This document shows, one piece after another, positions 42,088 to 51,237 of a DNA stretch of 64,000 nucleotides. Source of the DNA: Nocardia gamkensis NBRC 108242 (lineage in GTDB: Bacteria > Actinomycetota > Actinomycetes > Mycobacteriales > Mycobacteriaceae); the NCBI RefSeq assembly GCF_001612985.1, contig NZ_BDBM01000007.1, positions 62,001 to 126,000 on the forward strand, given 5' to 3'. The notes below the pieces were generated by a model. It made no database searches, was not told where the DNA came from, and saw only the letters and a list, made by a program, of their open reading frames with translations. Positions within the stretch are counted from its first letter, which is position 1. Each line of letters opens with the position of its first letter. The position numbers were made by a program, and so were the translations under genes.

Positions 42088-42966
42088 ATGGCCTATTCGG
42101 CCGAGATCAACCGACGGCGGCCAGCATTGCTCATGCTGCTGATCGACCAGTCATACTCGATGGAAGAAGCATGGGCGGGGACTGGTGCGTCGAAAGCGCA
42201 GGCTCTGGCCGAGGCGGTGAACACGACCCTGAACAACGCCATTGCGCTCTGCAGCAAGGGCACCGAACGAATCTATGACTACTTCGAGGTATGCGCGCTC
42301 GGTTACGGCGTCGACGTCCGTCTTCAGCTCCCTGGCGCAGCTGCTCACCGCCCGATCCTGACAATCGGCGAACTCGGCCGGGGGCCGAAGCGTGTCGAAT
42401 CGAGGGTGGGGCAAACCGTTGACCACACCGGTCGGCCGGTTCAGGTGGAGAAACCGTTCCCCGTCTGGATCGAGCCGGTGGCAGGAGGAATGACGCCGAT
42501 GACGGGAGCCTTCCGCGCCGCCGAGCCTATCGTGGCAGCGTGGTGCGCTGACCATCCGTCGAGCTATCCGCCGTTGGTCGTCAACATCACCGATGGCGAG
42601 AGCACCGACGGTGATCCGACCGTCGCAGCAAAACGGATCGCGGCGATCGGGACCGATGATGGCGCTTCGCTGATCTTCAACGTCCACTTGTCAGGCGCCG
42701 AGCAGCGGTCGTTCTCGTACCCCAGCACCAGCGCGGCGCTCCCTGATTACAACGCTGACATGCTGTTTGGTATGTCCAGCCCGCTGCCGCCTGCGATGTT
42801 TGAAGCTGCTCGGGGCACCGGTGTGCAGCTCGAAACGGGTGCCCGCGGATTTCTGTACAACGCCGACGCAACCAGTGTGTTCAACTTCTTGGATCTGGGG
42901 ACGCGGGCGGTGACGCCGACCGGCCTGAAAGAACTGACCAGCGGCATCCGGGCCATCGAGAGCTGA
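42088..42966 (+). CDS. terY-like: vWA protein, TerY-like
   Basis: 292 residues from ATG 42088, with GAGGGAGGG 5 nt upstream. It opens with Met-Leu-Leu-Ile-Asp-Gln-Ser-Tyr-Ser-Met, the D-x-S-x-S metal-binding loop of von Willebrand A domains, and later has Ile-Thr-Asp-Gly-Glu-Ser-Thr-Asp-Gly, the third metal loop. The C-terminal third is a less typical extension. In Ter-linked systems TerY-type vWA proteins act with a PP2C phosphatase and a protein kinase, and those two genes follow here. A broken relic of a similar vWA gene lies at 56779. Confidence 0.85.
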   Translation: MAYSAEINRRRPALLMLLIDQSYSMEEAWAGTGASKAQALAEAVNTTLNNAIALCSKGTERIYDYFEVCALGYGVDVRLQLPGAAAHRPILTIGELGRGPKRVESRVGQTVDHTGRPVQVEKPFPVWIEPVAGGMTPMTGAFRAAEPIVAAWCADHPSSYPPLVVNITDGESTDGDPTVAAKRIAAIGTDDGASLIFNVHLSGAEQRSFSYPSTSAALPDYNADMLFGMSSPLPPAMFEAARGTGVQLETGARGFLYNADATSVFNFLDLGTRAVTPTGLKELTSGIRAIES

Positions 42967-42974
42967 GCCTGTCC

Positions 42975-43679
42975 GTGGACCAGGTGCAGGTCCGTTGGAG
43001 GAGCGTGCCGAAGCCGGGCGAGACCGACACGGACAATGAAGACCGCTGCGATCACCTCGGCGGCCGGATCGCGATGGCTGACGGTGCATCACGCACCGCC
43101 CGGCCCGACATCTGGGCTGAACTTCTGGTGTCATCGTTTGTCCGCGATGGCAACGACCCGCTCGATCCGGTGTGTCTGGCAGCACTGCGAACACAGTGGC
43201 TCGCGGCCGTTTCGGATGACGACCTGCCCTGGTACGCCACGGCCAAGATCGCGGAAGGAGGGGCCGCGACCTTCCTGGCCGTCGAAACTGACATTGCTCA
43301 TCGTCGCTACCACGCTCGCGGCATTGGCGACACCTGTCTGCTGCATGTGCGTGGTGGCGATGTCCTGATCGCCGGCCCGCTGCATCGAGTTGAGGACTTC
43401 GGTCGTCGTCCGGCACTTGTCTCCACCGTCCCCGCGCGGGACACGTTTATCGACCACGTGTGGGAACACCGGGCCAGTTGCGAAGACGGCGACGCGCTGA
43501 TCCTTGCCACGGACGCGGCAGCGGCGTATCTCCTGGGCGCAGGGGCGGAGGTTCGGCAGGAACTGGTTCAGACTGACTTGCTGACTGACACCAGCGAATT
43601 CGCTGACTGGGTCGACTACGCACGATCGGTCGGCGGGATGGCACCTGACGACACGACCGTCTGCGTGGTGATGCTATGA
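42975..43679 (+). CDS. PP2C-family phosphatase
   Basis: 234 residues from GTG 42975. Asn-Glu-Asp-Arg-Cys near the start, Met-Ala-Asp-Gly-Ala-Ser-Arg (metal-binding Asp), Gly-Ile-Gly-Asp-Thr-Cys, Ala-Thr-Asp-Ala-Ala-Ala-Ala-Tyr and the C-terminal Asp-Asp-Thr-Thr-Val-Cys-Val-Val follow the PP2C pattern of metal-dependent Ser/Thr phosphatases. The usual first Asp-Gly-Met motif is altered to Asp-Gly-Ala. It starts 9 bp after the vWA gene stop and overlaps the kinase gene by 4 bp. Predicted to dephosphorylate the kinase or its target. Confidence 0.85.
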   Translation: MDQVQVRWRSVPKPGETDTDNEDRCDHLGGRIAMADGASRTARPDIWAELLVSSFVRDGNDPLDPVCLAALRTQWLAAVSDDDLPWYATAKIAEGGAATFLAVETDIAHRRYHARGIGDTCLLHVRGGDVLIAGPLHRVEDFGRRPALVSTVPARDTFIDHVWEHRASCEDGDALILATDAAAAYLLGAGAEVRQELVQTDLLTDTSEFADWVDYARSVGGMAPDDTTVCVVML

Positions 43680-45841
43680 GTCTCCCGAGCCTTCTCGAAT
43701 ACCAACAAGCCGTCCTTCATCCCCAATATGCGTTTCCCCGTGACCCTGAGCTGCAAAGCGGCCAGCCAGCGCTAACTCCCATGAAAATCGCGGCAGTCGC
43801 GTCTGGCGGCTTCGCTGCCACCTTCCGCATCGACAACACCGCTGGTGGCCAGAGCTACGCCGTGCGCTGCTTCCACAAACTTGGCACCGACGACGCGCTC
43901 GCCCAGCGTTACGAGCAGATCGCTCGATTTGTCGCCCGCAACCCGCAACTCGACTTCATGGTGAATGTGCACTACGACCCACAGGGAATCGTGGTGGCAG
44001 GCAACCCGTTTCCGACGGTACGAATGCCGTGGATCACGGGCGATCCCCTCGGCGACTGGGTCGACGACCACTTCGACGAACCCGACAAACTCAACGATGT
44101 TCGTCGGGCGCTGGCCAACGCGCTCACGGAGCTGCACGCCCTCGGCGTCGCACACGGCGACCTCCAACACGGCAACATCATGGTCGGCGCCGACCAGTCG
44201 ATCACGTTGATCGATTACGACGGCATGTACCTGCCAGAGCTCGCTCCCTTCGGAGCGGCCGAACGCGGACACCCGAATTACCAACACCCCGATCGCGGCG
44301 ATACCACCTACGACGAAGAGATCGACGCCTTCTCCGCCTACGTCATCGACCTGTCCCTCGACGCCATCAGCCGCGACCCGGACCTGTATGACCGCTTCGG
44401 CGGAGGCGGACAGAACCTGCTGTTCAGTGCACCCGACTTCGCCGATCCCGACAAGTCCGAGGTCTTCGCCGCACTGCTGGCAGGCCCCCTGGCCACGCGA
44501 ACTCAGCGGCTCAAGAGCGCATCCACTACGGAATACAAACACGTCGTGCGCGCTCTACGCGGGGAACCAACACCGCCGCGGGCTGCCAAAGTTCACGTCC
44601 GGGCAGGGCTGGATGTACTGCTTGCCAACAACGCCGCCGCACTACGTCGACGGCAAGGCGATCAGGTCACCGTTGTCGGCACGGTCGTGCGCGCCTATGT
44701 GACACAGGACTGGCGCGGCAACCCGATCGCCTTTCTCAACTTCGGCGACTACAAGAACGGCGACTTCACGATCGTTGTCTTCGGCGCTGTTGTCACCGAA
44801 CTGCAGCGGCGCCACGGTGGAAAAACCTTGCCCAAACTCCGCAACGCGCGGGTTGCTTTGATCGAACTCGTCACACTCTACGAAAACGACTACAGCACAA
44901 CCAATCTCACGCCGCAAATGGTGCTCTCGCGAGCCAATCAGCTCCAGGTCCTCGACGACGCAACCTACCGCGCACTCGTCGCAAAGGCATCGGCGTCGCC
45001 CCGTAGCCAGGCGCCCAAACAGCCCTCAACCCCCAAAGCGCAGACGGCGACAGATCCATCCAGCCCACCGCCAAAACGGACGGTTCCAACAGGCGCCGGT
45101 AGTACGACCAGCGACTTGCTGAGCACCATGATGGCCCGCCACCCAGCGCCCGCGCCGCCGCCAACTGCCCCACCACCAAAGCCCGAACCGACGTACACCC
45201 CAAAGCCTCCGCGCCCGCCGTCGCCGGTCCCGGCCGCTGATGTGCCACGGACTGTTCATATACAACAGCCACGTCCTGCAACCTGGTCATCGGGAACACC
45301 GCAGTACGGCTATAGCGCTCAGCCGCACGCGGTATACGTACAGCGGTCCCGGCAGCTGCGCCCGCGATCACGAGTGCGTACCGGTAGCAAAGTGGTACTG
45401 GCGTTTCTCGCAGTCGTGCTCGGTCTCGCTGTGCTGAGCTCGATGGCGAAAGACCGGCAGGAACCGCAACCGGCCTCGGCTCCGCAACCGGTACGGTTCC
45501 AGTCGAAAAGCACGAACCTGTCATGCGTGGTGACCTTCGAAGCGCCGGCGACCGTTCGGTGCGACGCCGACAAGATCCTCTACCAGCCGCCGCCCGCGCC
45601 ACCGGACTGCAACCAGCCGAGATTCGGGCACTCGATCATGCTCTCCGCTGGTGGAGGAGCACATTTCCCGTGTGTGTCGGACTCGCTAATCGACCACACC
45701 CTCCCCGTTCTGGAGTACGGCACCTCGCGATCCTATGGGCCGTTCACCTGCGACAGCGACCGCTATCGAGGCATAACCTGCCGTGACAGGACGACGGGTT
45801 GGGGTTTCCGGATCGAACGCGACTCCTTCGAGCTCTATTGA
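43676..45841 (+). CDS. Ser/Thr kinase with OB-like and extracytoplasmic domains
   Basis: 721 residues. The kinase domain (about 35-300) has a glycine-rich Ala-Ser-Gly-Gly-Phe-Ala-Ala-Thr-Phe, Tyr-Ala-Val-Arg-Cys-Phe-His-Lys, a catalytic loop His160-Gly-Asp-Leu-Gln-His-Gly-Asn167 and Asp-Tyr-Asp-Gly-Met-Tyr for Asp-Phe-Gly. Residues about 320-420 look like an OB fold (Val-Thr-Val-Val-Gly-Thr-Val-Val, Ile-Ala-Phe-Leu-Asn-Phe-Gly-Asp-Tyr). Then a Pro-rich linker, one membrane helix near 580-600 and a final domain with five Cys residues, probably outside the cell. The OB fold may sense nucleic acid or nucleotide. Third member of the vWA/PP2C/kinase trio. Confidence 0.85.
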   Translation: MSLPSLLEYQQAVLHPQYAFPRDPELQSGQPALTPMKIAAVASGGFAATFRIDNTAGGQSYAVRCFHKLGTDDALAQRYEQIARFVARNPQLDFMVNVHYDPQGIVVAGNPFPTVRMPWITGDPLGDWVDDHFDEPDKLNDVRRALANALTELHALGVAHGDLQHGNIMVGADQSITLIDYDGMYLPELAPFGAAERGHPNYQHPDRGDTTYDEEIDAFSAYVIDLSLDAISRDPDLYDRFGGGGQNLLFSAPDFADPDKSEVFAALLAGPLATRTQRLKSASTTEYKHVVRALRGEPTPPRAAKVHVRAGLDVLLANNAAALRRRQGDQVTVVGTVVRAYVTQDWRGNPIAFLNFGDYKNGDFTIVVFGAVVTELQRRHGGKTLPKLRNARVALIELVTLYENDYSTTNLTPQMVLSRANQLQVLDDATYRALVAKASASPRSQAPKQPSTPKAQTATDPSSPPPKRTVPTGAGSTTSDLLSTMMARHPAPAPPPTAPPPKPEPTYTPKPPRPPSPVPAADVPRTVHIQQPRPATWSSGTPQYGYSAQPHAVYVQRSRQLRPRSRVRTGSKVVLAFLAVVLGLAVLSSMAKDRQEPQPASAPQPVRFQSKSTNLSCVVTFEAPATVRCDADKILYQPPPAPPDCNQPRFGHSIMLSAGGGAHFPCVSDSLIDHTLPVLEYGTSRSYGPFTCDSDRYRGITCRDRTTGWGFRIERDSFELY

Positions 45842-46190
45842 CAGCACGCTACTGGCGAGATCACGGCCACCCTGCCACCATGGCCGTCGGCCAGACAGTA
45901 CGATTTCGACAAGTGAGCGGAGGTGACGGCTTAGGATTTCGTCGCACCGCACCACCTATCGTCATCGAGAGCTGCTCCAGGGCCATTCTTGATCAGTCGC
46001 GAGCGCTAGTCCTTGACTGAAGTAGCTTCGGATAGAGGCGTTCGAAGGCTGCGGGTGGAGTGGGAATATGCTCGCTCAGCATTCGTAGCCGGCAGCGCCC
46101 CGTCGAGCGTTACAAGGTGGCTCGACGGAGGCGCGTGGTGCCGCCGACCTGTGTGCATCACGTGCTTTCATTACGACACACAAAGCGTCT
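45842..46190. other. 350-bp gap without a convincing gene
   Basis: Between the convergent kinase gene and the phosphatase gene. No ribosome site or protein-like frame stands out and no strong hairpin was seen. Confidence 0.5.
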
Positions 46191-46937
46191 TCAGTAAAAT
46201 AGTCCAGACCCTGCCGGTATTCCGGCCTTCTCCAGATGTCGCGTGTCGTTGTGCCTGATCAGCACCCATCGCCATTGCTGAGGATTTCTCGTTCGTGGGC
46301 GGCGCTCCCATTCGGTAATTGCGGTGTAGTCGACTTCGGCGCTGGCATAGGTGAGAGTGGGTGGTATTCGTTGGAAGTGTTGAGCTGCAGCCAGGATCGT
46401 CTCCCTATGGCAGGCGAGTACGACGGTTGCACCCGGGTGCTGGGTAGTCAATATGTCGAGTTTGCGGCCGACGCGCTGGGCCGCTGCAGGCCAGGAGTCG
46501 GCTCCTGCGGCAATCGGATAGTCGGGGGACAGAGCCAGTGGGTGCGTTGGGTCCGCAATGATTTCGTGTCGTCGTTGACCTTCGGCGGTCCCGTGCTCGT
46601 TGTAAGGAAATTCCGGTCGCACTGGCACCCCGAGTTGGTGCGCGATCGGTTCAGCGGTTTGTACAGCTCGTCGCACTCCAGTTGAGTACACCGCGATGGC
46701 GCCGAGGCGGTGTCGTTCAGCTGCGAGATATTCAGCGACAGCCACGGCTTGGCTGTGGCCGCGGTCGGTGAGGCCGAGGCATGCTCGGTGACCAGCGATC
46801 ACGCCATCGACGTTGCTGAAGCTTTCACCGTGTCGGACGAGGATCAGACGCAAACCGCGAGCTCGTATCGTTTGGCGTGGTTGCGGAGCAGTCTCGGAAG
46901 CAGAGCAACGTGGATCTGCCGGGGACGGAGGGGGCAT
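46191..46937 (-). CDS. Histidine phosphatase (phosphoglycerate-mutase-like)
   Basis: 248 residues. After about 30 variable residues comes Leu-Val-Arg-His-Gly-Glu-Ser, the phospho-His motif, then Gly-Leu-Thr-Asp-Arg-Gly, an Arg-Ala-Val-Gln-Thr-Ala-Glu helix, Pro-Tyr-Asn-Glu-His-Gly (Glu near the active site) and Ala-Cys-His-Arg-Glu-Thr, the second catalytic His. The family removes phosphate from sugars, nucleotides or proteins; the target cannot be read off. It stands alone, convergent with the kinase gene. Confidence 0.85.
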   Translation of the reverse strand: MPPPSPADPRCSASETAPQPRQTIRARGLRLILVRHGESFSNVDGVIAGHRACLGLTDRGHSQAVAVAEYLAAERHRLGAIAVYSTGVRRAVQTAEPIAHQLGVPVRPEFPYNEHGTAEGQRRHEIIADPTHPLALSPDYPIAAGADSWPAAAQRVGRKLDILTTQHPGATVVLACHRETILAAAQHFQRIPPTLTYASAEVDYTAITEWERRPRTRNPQQWRWVLIRHNDTRHLEKAGIPAGSGLFY

Positions 46938-47219
46938 TGAGCTGTACTTCCTCGGATTAGGTTCAAGGGTGTGTACTAGTTGGGTGAGCGACTCGATGGT
47001 GCGGTGTGCGCAACTGTGGTCAGCGTCACGAGTGTTCGATGGCCGCCGGGCCGGCCCATGCGATGGCTTGGGCTGGTGGCGTTCGGTGCAGTCGCTAACC
47101 GCTGCTGTCAGCGGGCGAACGATCTCAACAGTCCAGACATGACGAAGCTCCAGACCTGGGCAGCCGTGATGGCCCCGCCTTTCGGTCGGTTGACCGTCAC
47201 GGCTTAGGCCACGCTTGAC

Positions 47220-48272
47220 TTAGGAGGCAGGCTCTAGGAGCAGGTGGGTGACCATTCGAACCGTTGCGTGCAAAGAAGTGGTCTTGTCTGGGTTGGCAAG
47301 ATCGTGATACGTAGCTGCGATGGTCGGGTCGTGCTTCGCTATGGCGGCGCTGTCCGCCTCCCAGCGATCCCAGGCAGCTCCGCCGGTAGCAGCAAACGGC
47401 ACTACGGGAATGCCGAGCTGGTCGGCCAACTGAAGTTCATAGGCTGTTCCAGCGTCACCGGCAAAGGCGATGGCGATATCGGATCGGCTGAGGATGCTCA
47501 AACGGGCTTCGTTGAGACTGCCGGGAAGGCACTCGGTCCGCCCGAGGTAACGGTAGATGGGCTGGCGCCTGCGAGATCCGGTGCGGCGGAAGAGAGTGTA
47601 GCGCTCGGGCGTGTAGGTATTCATGATTTTTGACTCGGCCGCCATGGCATATCCGGTCAAGAGCCCCGCCTTGGATGCCATCGACCAGACATTGACCGGT
47701 ACAGGCTGTTGTGCCAGGGTAGCACCCAACGTGGTCGCGACTGGATCTAACGATGAACCGCGGTAGTAGCCGGCAAGGAAAATGTTGGGTACCCGTCCCG
47801 TGCGGAGGATGACTGGGGATGTGCCGCGATCAGCTGGTACATGCGTGGCGCCTTTCGCGTTGCGCGCATGATAGCTGGCTACGAGGCCAGCAGTGATTTC
47901 GCGAACGACCCGACGGCGGCGGTCGTAATACTGGTTCTTGGTGAAGGTTCTTTTATTGCAGAAAGCTTTAAGGCGTTCCTCGATGTACTTTCCGTGCAGG
48001 TCAGGGTGTGCAGCAAGCGCGATCTGCGCGATCCCCTTGTCCATGGGGTCATTGAGTGCTGCGATCTGCTTGTGGATGCCGTTGACGATCCAGCTGGCTA
48101 GGGCGGTGCATGTGGGTAGGTCATCAGGGGCGGGTGCTCCAGTCAGGGCGGACATGACCTCCTCTCCAGAGGCCGCGAGTGCCTCGGGAGTTAGTTTTCG
48201 GGCTCCCTTACCGCAGAAGTCGAGCAGCGCATCCTCAAGTGGCGTGTCGGTCCGTGATGATCTCACAGGCAA
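47220..48272 (-). CDS. SLOG-like nucleotide-binding protein, copy 2
   Basis: 350 residues. A TTG start at 48272 with AAGG 6 nt upstream is used; GTG 48266 is possible. An N-terminal helical domain (Ala-Leu-Asn-Asp-Pro-Met-Asp-Lys-Gly-Ile-Ala-Gln-Ile-Ala-Leu-Ala-Ala, then Tyr-Asp-Arg-Arg-Arg-Arg-Val-Val) is followed by a SLOG-like domain with Ile-Phe-Leu-Ala-Gly-Tyr near its start and Phe-Ala-Gly-Asp-Ala-Gly-Thr-Ala-Tyr-Glu-Leu, Gly-Ile-Pro-Val-Val-Pro-Phe (about 268-300). The gene at 2707 has the same design. Predicted to bind or process a nucleotide or nucleoside. It is the last gene of the 56140-47220 row, 337 bp after the nucleoside hydrolase. Confidence 0.75.
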   Translation of the reverse strand: MPVRSSRTDTPLEDALLDFCGKGARKLTPEALAASGEEVMSALTGAPAPDDLPTCTALASWIVNGIHKQIAALNDPMDKGIAQIALAAHPDLHGKYIEERLKAFCNKRTFTKNQYYDRRRRVVREITAGLVASYHARNAKGATHVPADRGTSPVILRTGRVPNIFLAGYYRGSSLDPVATTLGATLAQQPVPVNVWSMASKAGLLTGYAMAAESKIMNTYTPERYTLFRRTGSRRRQPIYRYLGRTECLPGSLNEARLSILSRSDIAIAFAGDAGTAYELQLADQLGIPVVPFAATGGAAWDRWEADSAAIAKHDPTIAATYHDLANPDKTTSLHATVRMVTHLLLEPAS

Positions 48273-48442
48273 ATGATGCCTTGTGTGCGGACGATCATGG
48301 GCACTGCACCAAACATCGCCGAAAGATTGCCCCTCACTTCGGGTTCGGTGTACCCGTAGGCTCGATTCCGAGGCCCGGCGGCACTGCCGACGGGACGCGG
48401 CACCACTGAATCTTGAAGCGAGAGAGAGGATGTGATCACAAG

Positions 48443-48607
48443 ATGGGCAGGCACAGCCGGTGTGGGGGATCGATCGATGCTGGTGTGGTGCTGGTCGGGA
48501 TCGCGGTGATTGCGGTCGTCGTGGGGGCTGTCGTGCAGGTGACCCGTGGCTGTAGGCGAGCGTCCGATGTGCGCTCGCACTCCCAGAGGGGCACCGGTGC
48601 GTCCTAG
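48443..48607 (+). CDS. Possible small membrane protein
   Basis: 54 residues from ATG 48443 with a hydrophobic helix (Ala-Gly-Val-Val-Leu-Val-Gly-Ile-Ala-Val-Ile). It lies antisense in the gap between the SLOG-like and nucleoside hydrolase genes. No family recognised and the evidence is thin. Confidence 0.25.
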   Translation: MGRHSRCGGSIDAGVVLVGIAVIAVVVGAVVQVTRGCRRASDVRSHSQRGTGAS

Positions 48608-48608
48608 G

Positions 48609-49592
48609 TCAGGTGGCGAGTTGGGTGGCAAGCCAGCGACGGAAAGCGGGATAGTCGGCGTCAGAGGTGACCCAGGTGGGGTGACCGGCGGGATCGACGC
48701 TCATGCGGGCGTCGGCAGCGACCAGGATGCTGGGGCGGGAGAGTTCGACGAAGGGAAGTTCGAGGGCGACGGTGAGGGTGAGCGGGTCGTGCTGCTTGCT
48801 GGCGGGGTAGCGCAAGCTGAACCAGCGTTCAAGGTGCGCGGCCAGCAGCCCGGCCCATTCCGGCCCATCGGGTGCAGCCAGGGCGGTGAAGAGGTCAGTG
48901 CTGGCACTGATCGCGATCTCGTCAGTAAACGTGACATCAGACAGCACAAGTGTGAGTTCTGGCGCTGTGGCGACGACGAAACGGGCGGCGTCGGGGTCGA
49001 GCCGGAAGTTGTGTTCGGCACGGGCGGGGTCTCGGTAGTTGATGGCACCGCCCATCTGGGTGATAACCAGTTGTCGCGCGAGGTCGGGGTCGGTGCGCAG
49101 GACTGCAGCAAGGTTGGTGAGCGGCGCACACCCGACCCAGCGAACCGGTCCGTCAGCATCCGTGCAGACAGCGCGGACAGCGGCAACGACGTCATCTGGC
49201 TGGGCGGCGACGCTGGTCGGCGTCAGCCCCTCGGCGACCCAGTCGCGGGTGTTGCCGAGGTCGGCGCCGGCCACAACGGCAACGTCGGGCCGTCCCAACA
49301 GGTCGAGCAAGTAGCGGGCGAGCCGTGCTCGCTGGCCGTTGTATTCGTCGGCAGTGATCACTAGCGCAAGCTCGGGCTGCCGGGCGGCGCAGGTGAGGGC
49401 GACGGCGTCGTCGGGGTCGCCGCCGATGTCGGTGTCCAGAATGATCGGAGTGCCCAGGACTCGTGGTGATGGGGGTCCGGCGGCACGGAGTTTGGCGGCA
49501 AGGGAGGAGTACTCGGGGTAGCGCGTGGCGAAGCCCAGCATTGCAGCGTATGCGGATTCGATGGTTTCGTCGGTGTCGTCATAGTCACCCAT
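48609..49592 (-). CDS. Nucleoside hydrolase (IUNH family)
   Basis: 327 residues from ATG 49592, AAGGA 8 nt upstream. A 45-residue N-terminal extension precedes the metal motif Asp53-Thr-Asp-Ile-Gly-Gly-Asp-Pro-Asp-Asp62, which binds Ca2+ and activates water for cleaving the N-glycosidic bond of a ribonucleoside. Later elements are Gly-Pro-Leu/Ala-Pro-Leu-Thr-Asn-Leu-Ala, Met-Gly-Gly-Ala, Asn-Phe-Arg-Leu-Asp-Pro-Asp-Ala-Ala and a His-Asp-Pro-Leu in the C-terminal third, all typical. The product would be ribose plus a base. Its start overlaps the end of the PRTase-like gene by 8 bp, so the two are coupled. Confidence 0.9.
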   Translation of the reverse strand: MGDYDDTDETIESAYAAMLGFATRYPEYSSLAAKLRAAGPPSPRVLGTPIILDTDIGGDPDDAVALTCAARQPELALVITADEYNGQRARLARYLLDLLGRPDVAVVAGADLGNTRDWVAEGLTPTSVAAQPDDVVAAVRAVCTDADGPVRWVGCAPLTNLAAVLRTDPDLARQLVITQMGGAINYRDPARAEHNFRLDPDAARFVVATAPELTLVLSDVTFTDEIAISASTDLFTALAAPDGPEWAGLLAAHLERWFSLRYPASKQHDPLTLTVALELPFVELSRPSILVAADARMSVDPAGHPTWVTSDADYPAFRRWLATQLAT

Positions 49593-51237
49593 GGGGTGTT
49601 CCTTCCGGTGGAGCCGAGCCCGGCGATCGAGTGGTGAGTTCGAGTTGCTCTACGTAGCGCTCCTTATCGGCGAGTGAGAGCTGCTGGTAGCCCCGCCATG
49701 CCGCAGTGGTAGCGGCCTCACCGAGTTCGAGGTCGGTAATGACGGCGCGTAATCGGGGGATCAGATCCTTATCGGCGCGGCGGACGAACGAGTCCGCCAA
49801 TGCGTTGAACGCAGGGTCACCGGTGTCGTGGCCGTGGGCCCATGATCGCACCCGTTGGGTGCAGGTACGGGCCTGTTCGGCCAGGTTGGGTTGGTAGTCG
49901 ATACCGGCTTTGTCGAGTTCGGCGATGGTGCGGGCGCAGTTGGTGACGGTGCGCTGGGCGATGTCCATAATCGCGATCCGAACACCCCGATCGGCGTATT
50001 CGGGGGCAACGACCAGAGGATTGATCTGGTCGAGCGACGGGATCTCCCGGGCGTGGATGGGGCTGCCGCGGTTGTCGTGTCCGTGGGTGGTCGACATGAT
50101 TCCGCGGAGCAGGTGCTCGAACACCACGGCCGGGTCCTTTTCGGCGTAGATTCTGGCCGGGTCGTCGGCTTCGGCCGGGAAGGTGCGTTCGGGCGATTGA
50201 TGCAGGACGTGGCCAGTTTTGGCGTCCGGGTGTGGATCGCGTTCGGCTTGGACGTGGAACAGGTAGTGGCCGCTGTAGGTCGGTTTGGGGAATGCTGCGT
50301 TCAGTTGCTCCTGGATGGTGCCTTTGTGTCCGGAATCGACCAGGATGATGTGGGCGCCCGGGGTGGTGACCGGTAGCCCGCTGCGCACCAGATGCTTTCC
50401 GGTGCGCATGGAGGCACCAGGAATCTCAGCGGGGTCCGGCTTGTCTCGTACGCGAAACTGCTCAGGTAAGGAGAACGTCCGTTCTGCAGCATTCTCCTGA
50501 TCTTGCAGTACAGCTTCGGTGGTTTTTCGTGACAGGTACACCGGTCGGCAATGTGATTCGTATAGGTCGGCGTCGAGTTCCTTGATGGCCATGCCGATGG
50601 TGCCACCGTCGCGGTAGACGATGCCTACCACTGCGTTGGGTTGCTCTGCGATCTCGCTGCGTACGCCGCGGAGCAACCGGATCGTGGCATCGACGGTAAA
50701 TGGTGCCAAAGTCTCTGCGATGACATCCCGAGCCTTCGCGACCGCGCCGATCCGCTCAGGGGTATCGATACCGAAAACGGTGCACACTTCATCGAGTTGC
50801 TGCTCAGCGCGTGCGGCCGCGTCGGCCATGATCCGCTCCCGAGTGGACTCGAGCTGCGTGTCAGGCGCATCGTCAGAGGCTGATCGCAGCTCGGTGTCTC
50901 TGGTGGCGGTCTGATCGAAGGTCGGGGGAGCCGTGGTCTGTTCTGTAGCTTGCGCGTGGTCGCTGGACCCGGTGTCGGGTTCTCGCCTAATGGCGCCTGG
51001 ATCGGGGTAGTCGTTTTGTCGTAGCCTTTCGGCGGCGGTGGTGAGAGGTGGATCGGCACCAGTCACCGGCCGCGCCGGGCGGTCATCGGATTTGCCTCGG
51101 GTGTCGACGTGCCACATCTTTTGGGCGTCGGTGGTGTTGTGGCCGTTGTCCAGCAAGCGTTGCCGCGTGGATGTCTCGTCCCCGGGTCCACGTTTGGATT
51201 GGTCGTCGTCGGGGTGATGGCGTGCATCGACGTTCAT
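49585..51237 (-). CDS. Phosphoribosyltransferase-like protein, copy 2
   Basis: 550 residues from ATG 51237, with AGGA 8 nt upstream. The frame is open to 51483, where it overlaps the HerA stop, but those 82 residues are Arg/Pro-rich and unlike protein. Residues 1-150 are hydrophilic. Then come Tyr-Arg209-Asp-Gly211, Tyr-Leu-Ser-Arg237 and Val-Asp301-Ser-Gly-His-Lys-Gly-Thr-Ile-Gln-Glu310, followed by Asp-Pro-His-Pro-Asp. These match the 7163-8506 protein and suggest a PRTase-like fold seen in COG5610-type proteins. The C-terminal 200 residues are helical. It is coupled to the nucleoside hydrolase, so base or ribose-phosphate transfer is a reasonable guess. Confidence 0.75.
   Translation of the reverse strand: MNVDARHHPDDDQSKRGPGDETSTRQRLLDNGHNTTDAQKMWHVDTRGKSDDRPARPVTGADPPLTTAAERLRQNDYPDPGAIRREPDTGSSDHAQATEQTTAPPTFDQTATRDTELRSASDDAPDTQLESTRERIMADAAARAEQQLDEVCTVFGIDTPERIGAVAKARDVIAETLAPFTVDATIRLLRGVRSEIAEQPNAVVGIVYRDGGTIGMAIKELDADLYESHCRPVYLSRKTTEAVLQDQENAAERTFSLPEQFRVRDKPDPAEIPGASMRTGKHLVRSGLPVTTPGAHIILVDSGHKGTIQEQLNAAFPKPTYSGHYLFHVQAERDPHPDAKTGHVLHQSPERTFPAEADDPARIYAEKDPAVVFEHLLRGIMSTTHGHDNRGSPIHAREIPSLDQINPLVVAPEYADRGVRIAIMDIAQRTVTNCARTIAELDKAGIDYQPNLAEQARTCTQRVRSWAHGHDTGDPAFNALADSFVRRADKDLIPRLRAVITDLELGEAATTAAWRGYQQLSLADKERYVEQLELTTRSPGSAPPEGTPHG

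Noticed and set aside
48546..49364. A 272-codon plus-strand frame over the nucleoside hydrolase
   Set aside because: Very Gly/Val/Glu-rich reverse reading; the minus strand has the full IUNH motif set.
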